DNA from: Streptomyces sp. NBC_00414 | GTDB taxonomy: Bacteria > Actinomycetota > Actinomycetes > Streptomycetales > Streptomycetaceae | Direction: 5' to 3' | Assembly: GCF_036038375.1 (NCBI RefSeq) | Contig: NZ_CP107935.1 | Span: forward strand, 7,750,001 to 7,814,000 | DNA: 64,000 nucleotides | In this document: in pieces, positions 1 to 8,086 of the stretch | How positions within the stretch are numbered: position 1 is the stretch's first letter | Layout: the number at the start of each line of letters is the position of its first letter | Program-made: the position numbers and the translations under genes | Notes under the pieces: generated by a model | Told to the model about the DNA's origin: nothing | Databases searched by the model: none | Seen by the model: the letters and a program-made list of their open reading frames with translations, nothing else

Positions 1-738
1 ACGCAGGCCGGTCAGGTCGCGGACGCCGGTCCAGCCGAGGTCCAGGTGGGTGAGCCGGGTCAGCCCGGACAGCTGGGAGGCGTCCTTGAAGGAGCGGCAG
101 CCGTGCAGCGACAGCGTCTCCAGCGCGGGGAACGCCTCGGTGAAACCCTCGGCGGACCGCACCCCGGTCATGCTGAGGTCCAGCTCCCGCAGTTTCCCCA
201 GGGGCAGCAGCGGCGCGGTGTCCCGCACCGCCCGGCAGCGGTGCAGGTTGAGCCGGGTCAAGCCGGTGAGGCCGCTGATCGGGGTCAGGTCCTCGACTCC
301 CGCGCAGCCGTTGAGATCGAGGTCGGTGAGGCCGGTGAGCGCACCCGCCTCGGTGAGGTCCGTGACCTCCTTGCAGCGGTGGATGTGCAGACCGCTCAGC
401 ATGGTGAGATGGCGCAGGCCGGTCAGTGAGGTCATCCGGCGCAGCCGTATCGAGGTCCGGTTCTCGCGCACGAGGGCGGGGGCGAGCAGAGCGGCGCAGA
501 ACCCGTCCGGGTCGGCCACCTGGGGCCACAGCCGTAGCAGCGTCTCCGAGGAGGGCTCGGCCGCGCTCTGCGACTCGGCGGCCAGGGCGAGCGCTGTTCC
601 GTCGTCCCGGATCAGGACGAGTTCCCCGATGGCCTTGCGCATCCTGACCGGCTTGCCCGTCGCCAACAACGCGCGCAGTTCGTCCAGTCGGGAGGCAGAG
701 GCGGCAGCGGTGTCGTTGCCGACAGTGCTTGAAGTCAT
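1..738 (-). CDS. Leucine-rich-repeat protein (3' end beyond window)
   Basis: The reverse strand is open from an ATG at 738 to the window edge, so only the N-terminal 246 residues are visible. The first ~85 residues (MTSSTVGNDTAAA...) have no motif I recognise. After that come regular repeats of the type LTGLTDLDLNGC, LTGLTRLNLHRC and LRELDLSMTGV, about 23 residues each, which is the leucine-rich-repeat pattern of a solenoid protein-binding fold. No signal peptide or membrane segment is visible, so a cytoplasmic protein-interaction role is inferred. The specific function is unknown. Confidence 0.75.
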   Translation of the reverse strand, partial: MTSSTVGNDTAAASASRLDELRALLATGKPVRMRKAIGELVLIRDDGTALALAAESQSAAEPSSETLLRLWPQVADPDGFCAALLAPALVRENRTSIRLRRMTSLTGLRHLTMLSGLHIHRCKEVTDLTEAGALTGLTDLDLNGCAGVEDLTPISGLTGLTRLNLHRCRAVRDTAPLLPLGKLRELDLSMTGVRSAEGFTEAFPALETLSLHGCRSFKDASQLSGLTRLTHLDLGWTGVRDLTGLR

Positions 739-829
739 GGCACGACACCATAGGAGGTGGGTCCGACAGCGCCCGGACTCCGTTGACGCGGCGCTCGCAC
801 CCCGCGTCGCGACCCCGGGCCCGGCGCCG

Positions 830-1798
830 TCAGACCGTGATGACGAGCTTGCCCCGGGGGTGGCCCTTCTCCAGGTGGCGAATGGCCTCCGCGGCTTCGG
901 CGAGGGGGTAGGTGCGGTCGACGGGCGGGACGAGTTTGCCGTTCTCGGCGAGGTCCTTCAGGGTCAGGAGGTCCTCGCGGCGGGCGACGGAGACGAGGTT
1001 GCGGAGGTTCTGTCCGACGAACGGCGAGAGCAGGACGGCCCGCAGGCCGCGGCTCAGGCCGCCGAACATGGCGGTGCCGCCCTCGCCGCCGACGATCACG
1101 AGGGTGCCGCGCGGGGCCAGGACGCGGCGCAGCACGGGCAGGGGGCGCTGGCCGGCGTTGTCGATGACGATGTCGTAGCGGTGCGGGCCGGCGGCGATGT
1201 CCTCGGTGGTGTAGTCGATGACGTGCGCGGCGCCCTGGGAGCGTACGAAGTCCGCGCCGCCGGGGCCGCACACACCGGTGACCTCGGCGCCGTGCATCGC
1301 GGAGAGCTGGACGGCGTAGCAGCCGACACCGCCGGAGGCGCCGATGACGAGGACCTTCTGGCCCGGCTTCGGGCGGGCCGTGCCGGTCAGGGCCTGAAGG
1401 GCGGTCATGGCCGACACGGGGAGGGCGGCGGCCTGCTCGAACGTGAGGTTGGCCGGTTTGTGCGCGATCTTCGAGGCGTTCGCGCAGGCGTACTCGGCGA
1501 ACGAGCCCTCGCAGTTGCCGAAGACCTCGTCGCCCGGCTTGAAGTCGGTCACCTTCGACCCGACGGCCTCGACCCGTCCGGCGCCGTCCCAGCCCCGTAC
1601 CGGGTTCTTGGGCTTGCGCAGCCCCAGGACGGCGCGCGCCACCAGGGGCCGGCCCGTCATGAGGTGCCACACCTCGGGGCCGAGACCGGCCGCGCGGATC
1701 TCGACCAGCACCTCGTCCTCGCGGGGGACGGGACGCTCGATCTCCCGCAGTTCCAGAAGGTCCGCTGATCCATAGGCATCCTGAACGATCGCCTTCAT
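830..1798 (-). CDS. NAD(P)-dependent alcohol dehydrogenase / quinone oxidoreductase-like (MDR family)
   Basis: This 322-residue protein has the medium-chain dehydrogenase/reductase layout: an N-terminal GroES-like domain (MKAIVQDAYGSADLLEL, then GWDGAGRVEAVG and FKPGDEVFG) and a Rossmann domain with the nucleotide motif VIGASGGVGCYAVQLS. It ends HPRGKLVITV, as quinone oxidoreductases of this type do. The structural-zinc cysteine cluster is absent, as in the zinc-less QOR subgroup. The ATG at 1798 has AAGGGGAG upstream. It probably reduces quinones or enones with NADPH, and the substrate cannot be read from the sequence. It stands alone, divergent from the next gene. Confidence 0.88.
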   Translation of the reverse strand: MKAIVQDAYGSADLLELREIERPVPREDEVLVEIRAAGLGPEVWHLMTGRPLVARAVLGLRKPKNPVRGWDGAGRVEAVGSKVTDFKPGDEVFGNCEGSFAEYACANASKIAHKPANLTFEQAAALPVSAMTALQALTGTARPKPGQKVLVIGASGGVGCYAVQLSAMHGAEVTGVCGPGGADFVRSQGAAHVIDYTTEDIAAGPHRYDIVIDNAGQRPLPVLRRVLAPRGTLVIVGGEGGTAMFGGLSRGLRAVLLSPFVGQNLRNLVSVARREDLLTLKDLAENGKLVPPVDRTYPLAEAAEAIRHLEKGHPRGKLVITV

Positions 1799-1969
1799 GG
1801 CGTGACTCCCCTTGCGGTCCCCGACACCGGGCATCCCGGCTGTTCCGAGCATCTCCGCAGCTCGAACGTCTGACCAGACTCCGGAGCATGATCTTGGGAG
1901 TGGAAGCGATGAGTTTCCGTACGGCCGACGGTCTACCCCCTGAAGACCCTGCGACGAGAGGAGCCCACC

Positions 1970-2584
1970 ATGGGTGACGGAGAGACCATCCCCACGGCCC
2001 TTGACCTGGGGCCGCAGGCCCTGATCGTGGCGCGCGTCGCGGACGCGGTGCGCGAGGACCAGCTGGCGGACGCGACCCCGTGTCCGGACTACGCGGTACG
2101 CCATCTGGTCGGGCATCTGACCGGCCTCTCCGCCGCCTTCCGGGACGCCGGGCGCAAGGATCTCGGGGCCACGACGGACACCGCGCCGACGGCCGGGCTG
2201 CCGGACCTGACGCCCGGCTGGCGTGCCGAACTGCCCAAGCTGCTGGTCGAGTTGGCCGAGGCATGGCGCGATCCGGCGGCGTGGACGGGGGAGACCCGGG
2301 CGGGCGGTGTGGAACTGCCCGGCGAGATCGCGGGCATCGTCGCCACCGACGAACTCGTCGTGCACGGGTGGGACCTGGCCCGGGCCACGGGACAGGAGTA
2401 CGTCCCCGACGCGGCGGCCCTGCGGGCGGCGTACGAGATGCTGGCCGCGTCCGTCGACGACCCGTCGCGCGGGAGCATCTTCGGCCCCGTGGTGCCCGTA
2501 CCGGAGGACGCGCCGCTGCTGGACCGGGTGATCGGGCTGAGCGGGCGGGACCCGGGGTGGAAGGCCGCCGACGGGGGCCGCTGA
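1970..2584 (+). CDS. TIGR03086-type metal-binding / DinB-MDMPI superfamily protein
   Basis: This 204-residue protein begins with an unassigned helix (GPQALIVARVADAVREDQLADATPCPDYAVRHLVGHLTGL) that matches the mycothiol-dependent maleylpyruvate isomerase N-terminal/DinB fold. The histidine-bearing segments VRHLVGHL and ELVVHGWDLARATG are the conserved metal-ligand positions of that family. Such actinobacterial proteins are thought to use mycothiol, but this subgroup has no assigned reaction. AGAGGAG lies upstream of the ATG. It stops 2 bp before the histidine-kinase stop and is convergent with it. A second protein with this fold is fused to an anti-sigma domain at 43935-44972. Confidence 0.8.
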   Translation: MGDGETIPTALDLGPQALIVARVADAVREDQLADATPCPDYAVRHLVGHLTGLSAAFRDAGRKDLGATTDTAPTAGLPDLTPGWRAELPKLLVELAEAWRDPAAWTGETRAGGVELPGEIAGIVATDELVVHGWDLARATGQEYVPDAAALRAAYEMLAASVDDPSRGSIFGPVVPVPEDAPLLDRVIGLSGRDPGWKAADGGR

Positions 2585-2586
2585 GA

Positions 2587-3726
2587 TCACTTGCCGCTTC
2601 CGTTTCCGCTGCCGTTCCCGGCCCCGGGAAGTTCCACGGTGACGCGCAGTCCGCCGGCGGGGCGCGGGGTGAGAGTGAGTGTGCCGGCGTGCGCTTGGGT
2701 GATGGTCTTCACGATCGCCAGGCCGAGACCGACACCGACGCCCGCCCGGTCGGTGTGTACGCGCTCGATGCCGCGCCGGAACGGCTCGGTGAACGTCGAG
2801 GCGAGCTGTGCGGAGATCTCCGCGCCGGTGTTCTCGACAGCGATCACCACACGGCCGGGACCGCCGGGGTGGACGCCGACAGTCACCCACACCCTGCCCT
2901 GGTCGGGCAGATTGTGCACGATCGCGTTCTGCACGAGGTTCGTCGTCAGCTGGAGCAGGAGCGCGTGCGATCCGACGGTGGGGGTGATGTCGCCGCGCGT
3001 CTCAAGAGTGACGCCACGCTTCTCCGCGAGGGGCAGGAGTGTCTCGGCGGCCTCCTCCGCGAGGAGGGACAGGTCGACGTCTTCCGGGGCGAAGGTCCGC
3101 TGCTCGGCGCGGCTGAGCAGGAGCAGCGCCTCGGTGAGGTCGATCGCCCGGGTGTTGACGGCGTGCAGGCGCTCGATGACCTCGCCGCGGTCGTGGTCCG
3201 GATCCGTGCGGGCCACGTCGAGAAGCGCCTTGGAGATCGCCAGCGGGGTGCGCAACTCGTGCGAGGCGTTCGCCGCGAACCGGCGCTGTTCGGCGACGTG
3301 TTCTTCGAGCCGGGCCAGCATCGAGTCGAAGGCGTCGGCGAGTTCGCGGAACTCGTCCTTGCGGCCGGGCAGCCGGATGCGGTGGGAGAGCGCTCCGGCC
3401 GAGGCCAGCCGGGTGGCGCCCGTGATACGGGTCAGTGGGGCGAGCATCCGGCCGGCCAGGACCCACCCGCCGACGAGGCCGAACACCAGCAGGAACGCCA
3501 GCACCGCGGCCGCCCTGGGGGCGAAGACGCGCAGGAGGCCGGACCGGATGGGGAAAACGCCGTTCATCGCGTGGTCGTCGGCGTTGATGAGCATCGCGCG
3601 GTCGGGGACGTAACGCAGGAGGAACAGCCACACCGCCGCGAGCAGCAGGACACCGGCGAGCATGAGGAACCCGGCGTAGCTGAGGGTGAGTCTGACGCGA
3701 ACGCTCAGCCCGGGTGCCCTATCCAC
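2587..3726 (-). CDS. Two-component sensor histidine kinase
   Basis: The predicted 379-residue protein has a first membrane segment at about residues 10-33 (LTLSYAGFLMLAGVLLL), a short outer loop of about 40 residues and a second segment (VLAFLLVFGLVGGWVLAG). HAMP, the H-box ASHELRTPLA, an N-box (LVQNAIVHNLPD) and G-box residues (GVGLGLAIV) follow. The GTG start at 3726 is chosen because it overlaps the end of the upstream response-regulator gene by 8 bp. The very short extracytoplasmic loop suggests sensing in or near the membrane. With a D,D-carboxypeptidase gene next door, a cell-wall stress role is a reasonable inference. Confidence 0.9.
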   Translation of the reverse strand: MDRAPGLSVRVRLTLSYAGFLMLAGVLLLAAVWLFLLRYVPDRAMLINADDHAMNGVFPIRSGLLRVFAPRAAAVLAFLLVFGLVGGWVLAGRMLAPLTRITGATRLASAGALSHRIRLPGRKDEFRELADAFDSMLARLEEHVAEQRRFAANASHELRTPLAISKALLDVARTDPDHDRGEVIERLHAVNTRAIDLTEALLLLSRAEQRTFAPEDVDLSLLAEEAAETLLPLAEKRGVTLETRGDITPTVGSHALLLQLTTNLVQNAIVHNLPDQGRVWVTVGVHPGGPGRVVIAVENTGAEISAQLASTFTEPFRRGIERVHTDRAGVGVGLGLAIVKTITQAHAGTLTLTPRPAGGLRVTVELPGAGNGSGNGSGK

Positions 3727-4429
3727 GCCCGCCTCCGTCGTGTCCGTCTTCCTGTCGGGTGTCGACGCGTTGGCTGTCGATGCGGTAGCCGACGCCCGGC
3801 ACGGTCGTGATGAGCCAGGGTTCGCCGAGCCGTTTGCGCAGTGCCGAGACGGTGATGCGCACAGCGTTGGTGAACGGGTCGGCGTTCTCGTCCCACGCGC
3901 GTTCCAGCAGCTCCTCGGCGCTGACCACACCGCCCTCGGCGCCGACGAGGACTTCGAGCACGGCGAACTGCTTCCTGGTCAGCGCGACATAGCGGCCGTC
4001 GCGGTAGACCTCGCGGCGGAACGGGTCCAGCCGCAGGCCCGCGATCTCCCGCACGGGTGGCCTGCTGTGGGCCCGCCTGCGGTCCAGCGCTCTGAGCCTG
4101 AGCACGAGTTCCTGCAGGTCGAACGGTTTCGTGAGGTAGTCGTCGGCGCCGAGTGCGAACCCGGTGGTCTTGTCGTCGAGACGGTCGGCGGCGGTGAGCA
4201 TGAGGATCGGCATGCCGCTGCCGGAGGCGACGATGCTCCTGGCGATCTCGTCGCCGGACGGCCCGGGGACGTCCCGGTCGAGTACGGCGATGTCGTAGGC
4301 GTTGACGCTCAGCAGTTCCAGCGCGGTGTCGCCGTCACCCGCGAGGTCCGCCGCGATCGCCGCCAGGCGCAGGCCGTCGCGGATTGCTTCCGCCAGATAG
4401 GGCTCGTCCTCGACGATCAGCACACGCAT
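3719..4429 (-). CDS. OmpR/PhoB-type response regulator
   Basis: This 236-residue protein has a receiver domain (MRVLIVEDEPYLAEAI; phospho-acceptor Asp in VLDRDVPG; switch-region LTAADR; Lys in YLTKPFD) and a C-terminal winged helix (GLRLDPFRREVYRDG, LTRKQFAVLEVL, TVPGVGYRID). The start is set at the ATG giving MRVLIVED; an in-frame extension upstream lacks family similarity. It overlaps the kinase gene and is co-transcribed with it. The divergent carboxypeptidase gene at 4517 is the obvious candidate target. Confidence 0.92.
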   Translation of the reverse strand: MRVLIVEDEPYLAEAIRDGLRLAAIAADLAGDGDTALELLSVNAYDIAVLDRDVPGPSGDEIARSIVASGSGMPILMLTAADRLDDKTTGFALGADDYLTKPFDLQELVLRLRALDRRRAHSRPPVREIAGLRLDPFRREVYRDGRYVALTRKQFAVLEVLVGAEGGVVSAEELLERAWDENADPFTNAVRITVSALRKRLGEPWLITTVPGVGYRIDSQRVDTRQEDGHDGGGRG

Positions 4430-4516
4430 GTGCTTGAGGCTACGAGCCGACACCTGTCGTCGGCGTATCGAAAACCGGATACATGCGGGCAACATCGTGC
4501 TGCCTTGACTGGGGGT

Positions 4517-5137
4517 ATGACCCGAAAACCACCATCAGCGCGATTACCGGGCCGCCGGATTCGATGGCTCCTTCCCGTCGTCCTCGCGGGCGTCCTGGCA
4601 GGTGTCATGGCGGCGATCGTCGTGACCCTCGGTCACCAGATGCCGAAGTCCTGGTTCCGGCCGAAGTCCTCGCTGTCCTCCTTGTCGTCGGCCGACGGTG
4701 TCGTCCCCGACGGCGTGACGGTCTTCGACGACGAGGTCCCGGCCGTGGTGAACCTGGATCCGGATCTGCTCGACGCCCTGCGCCGGGCCGCGACGGCCGC
4801 CGCGGACGACGGGGTCGAGTTCTACGTCAACAGCGGCTGGCGTTCCCCGAGATACCAGAACCAGCTTCTTCGTGAGGCGGTCTTTGCCCACGGATCCCAG
4901 GACGAGGCCGCCCGATGGGTGGCCACCGCGGCGACGTCCCCGCACGTGTCGGGGGACGCCGCCGACATCGGGCACTCCGATGCGGCGAAGTGGCTGTCCG
5001 GGCACGGCGCCCACTACGGGCTGTGCCAGATCTACCGGAACGAACCCTGGCACTTCGAACTGCGCACCCGGGCGATCGGCCGTCGCTGCCCGCCCATGTA
5101 CGCCAACCCCACCCAGGACCCGAGGATGCAGCAGTGA
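4517..5137 (+). CDS. VanY-like D-alanyl-D-alanine carboxypeptidase (peptidase M15)
   Basis: This 206-residue membrane-anchored protein has an N-terminal basic stretch and one hydrophobic segment (WLLPVVLAGVLAGVMAAIVV). A periplasmic/extracellular M15 domain follows. The zinc-binding motif is split as SPHVSGDAADIG (His and Asp ligands) and WHFEL (catalytic Glu nearby and His ligand), with a family motif NSGWRSPRYQ. It should trim the terminal D-Ala of peptidoglycan stem peptides outside the membrane. Codon 10 is TTA (4544-4546), rare in this genome and read by the bldA tRNA. It is divergent from the two-component genes and its stop overlaps the next start. Confidence 0.9.
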   Translation: MTRKPPSARLPGRRIRWLLPVVLAGVLAGVMAAIVVTLGHQMPKSWFRPKSSLSSLSSADGVVPDGVTVFDDEVPAVVNLDPDLLDALRRAATAAADDGVEFYVNSGWRSPRYQNQLLREAVFAHGSQDEAARWVATAATSPHVSGDAADIGHSDAAKWLSGHGAHYGLCQIYRNEPWHFELRTRAIGRRCPPMYANPTQDPRMQQ

Positions 5138-6294
5138 CCGACAGTGAGCGGGGACGGACGATGACGCAGGCCGACACGGGTGATGCGACCGGTACGGCTG
5201 ACGTGACCGAGACGCCTGACGTGACCGGCACGGCTGTCGTGGCCGGCACGGGCGATGTGACCGGCACGGTGGGCACGACGGTCGCGGCCCGTATCCGGCG
5301 GGCGGTCCGCGTCGGCCTGCGGCGGCCGGAGCCCTGGAAGCGCGGCCCGGTGCTCACGGCGCTGGCGCTGCTGCTGGGCCTGTCCATGCTGCTGCACGCG
5401 AGGATCCCGAACCGGATCGGGAATCTCGGCAGCCTGGTGGAGACCTTCCTGCCCTGGCTCGGCCTGTTCGTTCCGGTGCTGCTCGCCGGGGCACTGTGGC
5501 GCCGCTCCGCCTCCGCGGTGCTCGCGCTCCTGTTGCCGGTCACGGTGTGGCTGAACCTCTTCGGCGGGCTGCTCGGCGACAAGTCCCACCCGGGCGGCGA
5601 CCTCACCGTGGCGAGCCACAACGTCGGCGCCGGCAATCCCGATCCGGCCGGCACCGCCCGTGACCTGGCCGCCTCCGGGGCGGACGTGCTGGCGCTGGAG
5701 GAACTGACCCCGCAGGACCGCGGCACGTACGAGAAGGGGCTGGCGAGGACCTACCCGCACCACACCGTGCTGGGCACGGTCGGGCTGTGGAGCAGACTGC
5801 CGCTGTCGGACAGCCGGCCCGTCGACATCCGGACGGACGTCGGACCGCTGGCGGACACCAAGCCGGCCGAGGACAGGCTGGCCGACAACCGGGCGCTGCG
5901 CACCACGGTGGCCACGGACCGCGGGCCGCTGGCGGTGTACGTGGCCCACCTGGGGTCCGCGCGGGTGAATCCCCGGGCGGGCTTCTGGACGGAATCGCGG
6001 GACAGGAACGCCCTGGCGCTGGCTGAGGCCGTCGCCGCCGAGCCGAACGAGCGTGTGGTGCTGCTCGGAGACCTGAACGGCACCATGGACGACCGCGCGT
6101 TCGACGGCCTGACCTCGCGGCTGGAGTCGGTCCAGGACACGGCGGGGGGCGGCTTCGGTTTCACCTGGCCGGCGAGGTTCCCGGTGGCGCGGATCGACCA
6201 GATCCTGGTCCGCGGTGTGCGGCCGGAGAGCTCGCGGGTGCTGCCGGCCACCGGCAGCGACCACCTGCCGGTGGCCGCCGCGATCAGCTGGTGA
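5134..6294 (+). CDS. Membrane endonuclease/exonuclease/phosphatase family protein
   Basis: The N terminus is a low-complexity Thr/Val/Asp-rich stretch (repeats of DVTGT and similar). Two or three membrane segments follow (VLTALALLLGLSMLL, LPWLGLFVPVLLAGALW, ASAVLALLLPVTVWLNLF). The C-terminal EEP domain has the family motifs ASHNVGAGN, ALEELTPQD, VLLGDLNGT and TGSDHLPV, which supply metal-binding and catalytic Asn/Glu/Asp/His residues. The GTG at 5134 overlaps the carboxypeptidase stop (GTGA), so coupling is likely; an ATG at 5161 is the alternative start. The substrate is unknown; phospholipid or nucleotide phosphodiesters are possible. It probably forms an operon with the carboxypeptidase. 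Confidence 0.85.
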   Translation: MTDSERGRTMTQADTGDATGTADVTETPDVTGTAVVAGTGDVTGTVGTTVAARIRRAVRVGLRRPEPWKRGPVLTALALLLGLSMLLHARIPNRIGNLGSLVETFLPWLGLFVPVLLAGALWRRSASAVLALLLPVTVWLNLFGGLLGDKSHPGGDLTVASHNVGAGNPDPAGTARDLAASGADVLALEELTPQDRGTYEKGLARTYPHHTVLGTVGLWSRLPLSDSRPVDIRTDVGPLADTKPAEDRLADNRALRTTVATDRGPLAVYVAHLGSARVNPRAGFWTESRDRNALALAEAVAAEPNERVVLLGDLNGTMDDRAFDGLTSRLESVQDTAGGGFGFTWPARFPVARIDQILVRGVRPESSRVLPATGSDHLPVAAAISW

Positions 6295-6376
6295 ACCCGG
6301 CCCGGGTGAATTCGGGTCGAACCGGGGCCGACCCTCGGCCGCCGGACGTCGACGGCAACTTCTTTTGTCGGAAGCA

Positions 6377-6405
6377 TTGACGAAACACAGGGGCGCTCTT
6401 AGCTT
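6377..6405 (+). promoter_or_regulatory. Predicted housekeeping-type promoter of the gntR operon
   Basis: TTGACG (6377-6382) and TAGCTT (6400-6405) are separated by 17 bp. This is a close fit to the HrdB-type consensus and lies 110 bp upstream of the gntR start. Confidence 0.6.
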
Positions 6406-6406
6406 C

Positions 6407-6475
6407 ATCGCGTCGTACTTCGTACGTCATATATGAGACGCGATACGCGAGATCAGATACGCGAGCCCTCGTTCC
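6407..6475. promoter_or_regulatory. Candidate GntR operator and long leader
   Basis: Just downstream of the -10 hexamer an inverted repeat ATCGCGTC (6407-6414) / GACGCGAT (6437-6444) encloses a CGTACTTCGTACG element. A direct repeat GATACGCGAG follows twice. The placement over the transcription start suggests autorepression by the GntR protein; this is inference. Confidence 0.4.
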
Positions 6476-6515
6476 CCCGGGGAACCCGGGGGCTCCGTGC
6501 CACCGAGAGGCGAGC

Positions 6516-7172
6516 ATGACCTCTGTGCCCACGCCGATCCCCTCCCGCACGCAGTTCGTGCAGGAAGGGATCAAACACCGCATCCTCACCGGGCAGTTGA
6601 CCCCGGGGCAGGCCCTGGTCGAGACCGAGCTCGCCGCACAGTTCGGGGTGTCCAAGACGCCGGTGCGCGAGGCGCTCAAGACCCTGGCCGGCACCGGGCT
6701 CGTCGTGATGAACCAGTACAAGGGCGTCACGGTGCGCATGGTGGACGCGGACATGGCGCGCGAGGTGTACGACGTGCGGCTGCTGCTCGAACCGGAGGCG
6801 CTGCGGCGCTCCGTGCGGCTCGGCACCTCTCTCGACACGGCACGTGAGGCGCTCGAACGGGCCGACGCCGCCACCGACACCGCCCAGCGGTCCCTCGCCA
6901 ACCGCGAGTTCCACCGCTCCCTGTACGTCCGCTGCGGCAACCCGCTGCTCGGCCGGATGCTCGACGAGGTCCGGGACCAGGCCGCCCTGGTCTCCGCGGT
7001 CGCCTGGGCCGCCAACCCGTCCTGGGAGCGCGAGGCCACCGAGCACCGGGAGATCCTGCGGCTCGCCCTGGAAGGCGACTCGGACGGCGCGGCGCGCGCC
7101 CTGCACTCGCACATCGCCTCGTTCGTGCAACGGGCCTTCCCCGAGGCCCAGGGAAAGGGTGAGCAGGAATGA
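6516..7172 (+). CDS. GntR-family (FadR/FCD) transcriptional regulator
   Basis: This 218-residue protein has an N-terminal winged helix (RTQFVQEGIKHRILTGQLTPGQAL, ELAAQFGVSKTPVREALKTL) and a C-terminal FCD ligand domain with the metal-binding histidine pattern (NREFHRSLYVRC, EHREILRLALEGD, HIASFVQ). FCD regulators usually bind sugar acids or other carboxylates and de-repress catabolic genes. Its stop overlaps the ATG of the next gene (ATGA), tying it to the DHDPS-family and IlvD-family enzymes. This makes a sugar-acid intermediate of pectin or arabinan breakdown a plausible inducer. Confidence 0.92.
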   Translation: MTSVPTPIPSRTQFVQEGIKHRILTGQLTPGQALVETELAAQFGVSKTPVREALKTLAGTGLVVMNQYKGVTVRMVDADMAREVYDVRLLLEPEALRRSVRLGTSLDTAREALERADAATDTAQRSLANREFHRSLYVRCGNPLLGRMLDEVRDQAALVSAVAWAANPSWEREATEHREILRLALEGDSDGAARALHSHIASFVQRAFPEAQGKGEQE

Positions 7173-8086
7173 CCGCGACCACGACCACGTTCGAGGCCCA
7201 ACGGGCCGCCCTCGCCGACGTGGTGGCGATCCCCGTGACCCCCTTCGCGGCGGACGGATCGATCGACCAGGACGTGCACCGCGTGCTGCTGCGCAGGGCG
7301 CTCGACGGCGGCGTGCGCATCCTCACCCCGAACGGCAACACCGGCGAGTTCTACGCCCTCAGCCCCGAAGAGCGGCGCCTCGTCACGGAGTTGACCATCG
7401 AGGAGGCGAGGGGCCGGGCCACCGTCCTGGTCGGGGTCGGGCACGATCTGCCGACCGCCGTCGGCTCCGCCCGCCATGCCCGTGAGCTGGGGGCACAGAT
7501 GGTGATGGTCCATCAGCCCGTCCACCCGTACGTCTCGGAGGACGGCTGGGTCGACTACCACCGGGCGATCGCGGAGGCCGTCCCCGAACTGGGCGTCGTC
7601 CCCTACATCCGCAACCCGGTGCTCGCCGGCGCCCGGCTCGCCGAACTGGCCGACGCCTGCCCGAACGTCATCGGCGTGAAGTACGCCGTACCGGACGCGT
7701 CCCGCTTCGCCGCGTTCGCGCGGGACGCCGGGCTCGAACGCTTCGTGTGGGTGGCCGGTCTCGCCGAGCCGTACGCGCCCTCGTACTTCTCGGCGGGCGC
7801 GACGGGCTTCACGTCGGGGCTCGTCAACGTCGCCCCGGCCGTCTCGCTGAACATGATCGAGGCGCTCCGCTCCGGTGACTACGCGGGCGCCATGAAGGTC
7901 TGGGAGCAGATCCGCCGCTTCGAGGAACTGCGCGGGGCCAACGGCTCCGCCAACAACGTGACGGTCGTGAAGGAGGCCCTGGCCTCGCTCGGCCTGTGCC
8001 GCCGGGACGTCCGCCCGCCGAGCAGGCAGCTCCCCGAGTCCGAACGGGCCGAGGTCGCCGCCATCGCCGCGGGGTGGTCCATATGA
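7169..8086 (+). CDS. DHDPS/NAL-family aldolase-dehydratase (sugar-acid dehydratase candidate)
   Basis: This 305-residue protein is a class I Schiff-base TIM barrel. The motif GNTGEFYALSPEE matches the GxxGE site, YIRNP is at the catalytic tyrosine position, and GVKYAV holds the lysine that forms the imine. Lysine biosynthesis is unlikely here. It sits between an FCD regulator and an IlvD-type dehydratase, with coupled overlaps on both sides. Family members paired this way convert 2-keto-3-deoxy sugar acids (L-2-keto-3-deoxyarabonate or 5-keto-4-deoxyglucarate) to 2-oxoglutarate semialdehyde. Which of the two substrates is used cannot be decided by eye. Confidence 0.85.
   Translation: MTATTTTFEAQRAALADVVAIPVTPFAADGSIDQDVHRVLLRRALDGGVRILTPNGNTGEFYALSPEERRLVTELTIEEARGRATVLVGVGHDLPTAVGSARHARELGAQMVMVHQPVHPYVSEDGWVDYHRAIAEAVPELGVVPYIRNPVLAGARLAELADACPNVIGVKYAVPDASRFAAFARDAGLERFVWVAGLAEPYAPSYFSAGATGFTSGLVNVAPAVSLNMIEALRSGDYAGAMKVWEQIRRFEELRGANGSANNVTVVKEALASLGLCRRDVRPPSRQLPESERAEVAAIAAGWSI

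Noticed and set aside
46..1768. Forward frames over the first 1.8 kb
   Set aside because: They are antisense to the leucine-rich-repeat and oxidoreductase genes, whose reverse-strand proteins have clear motifs.
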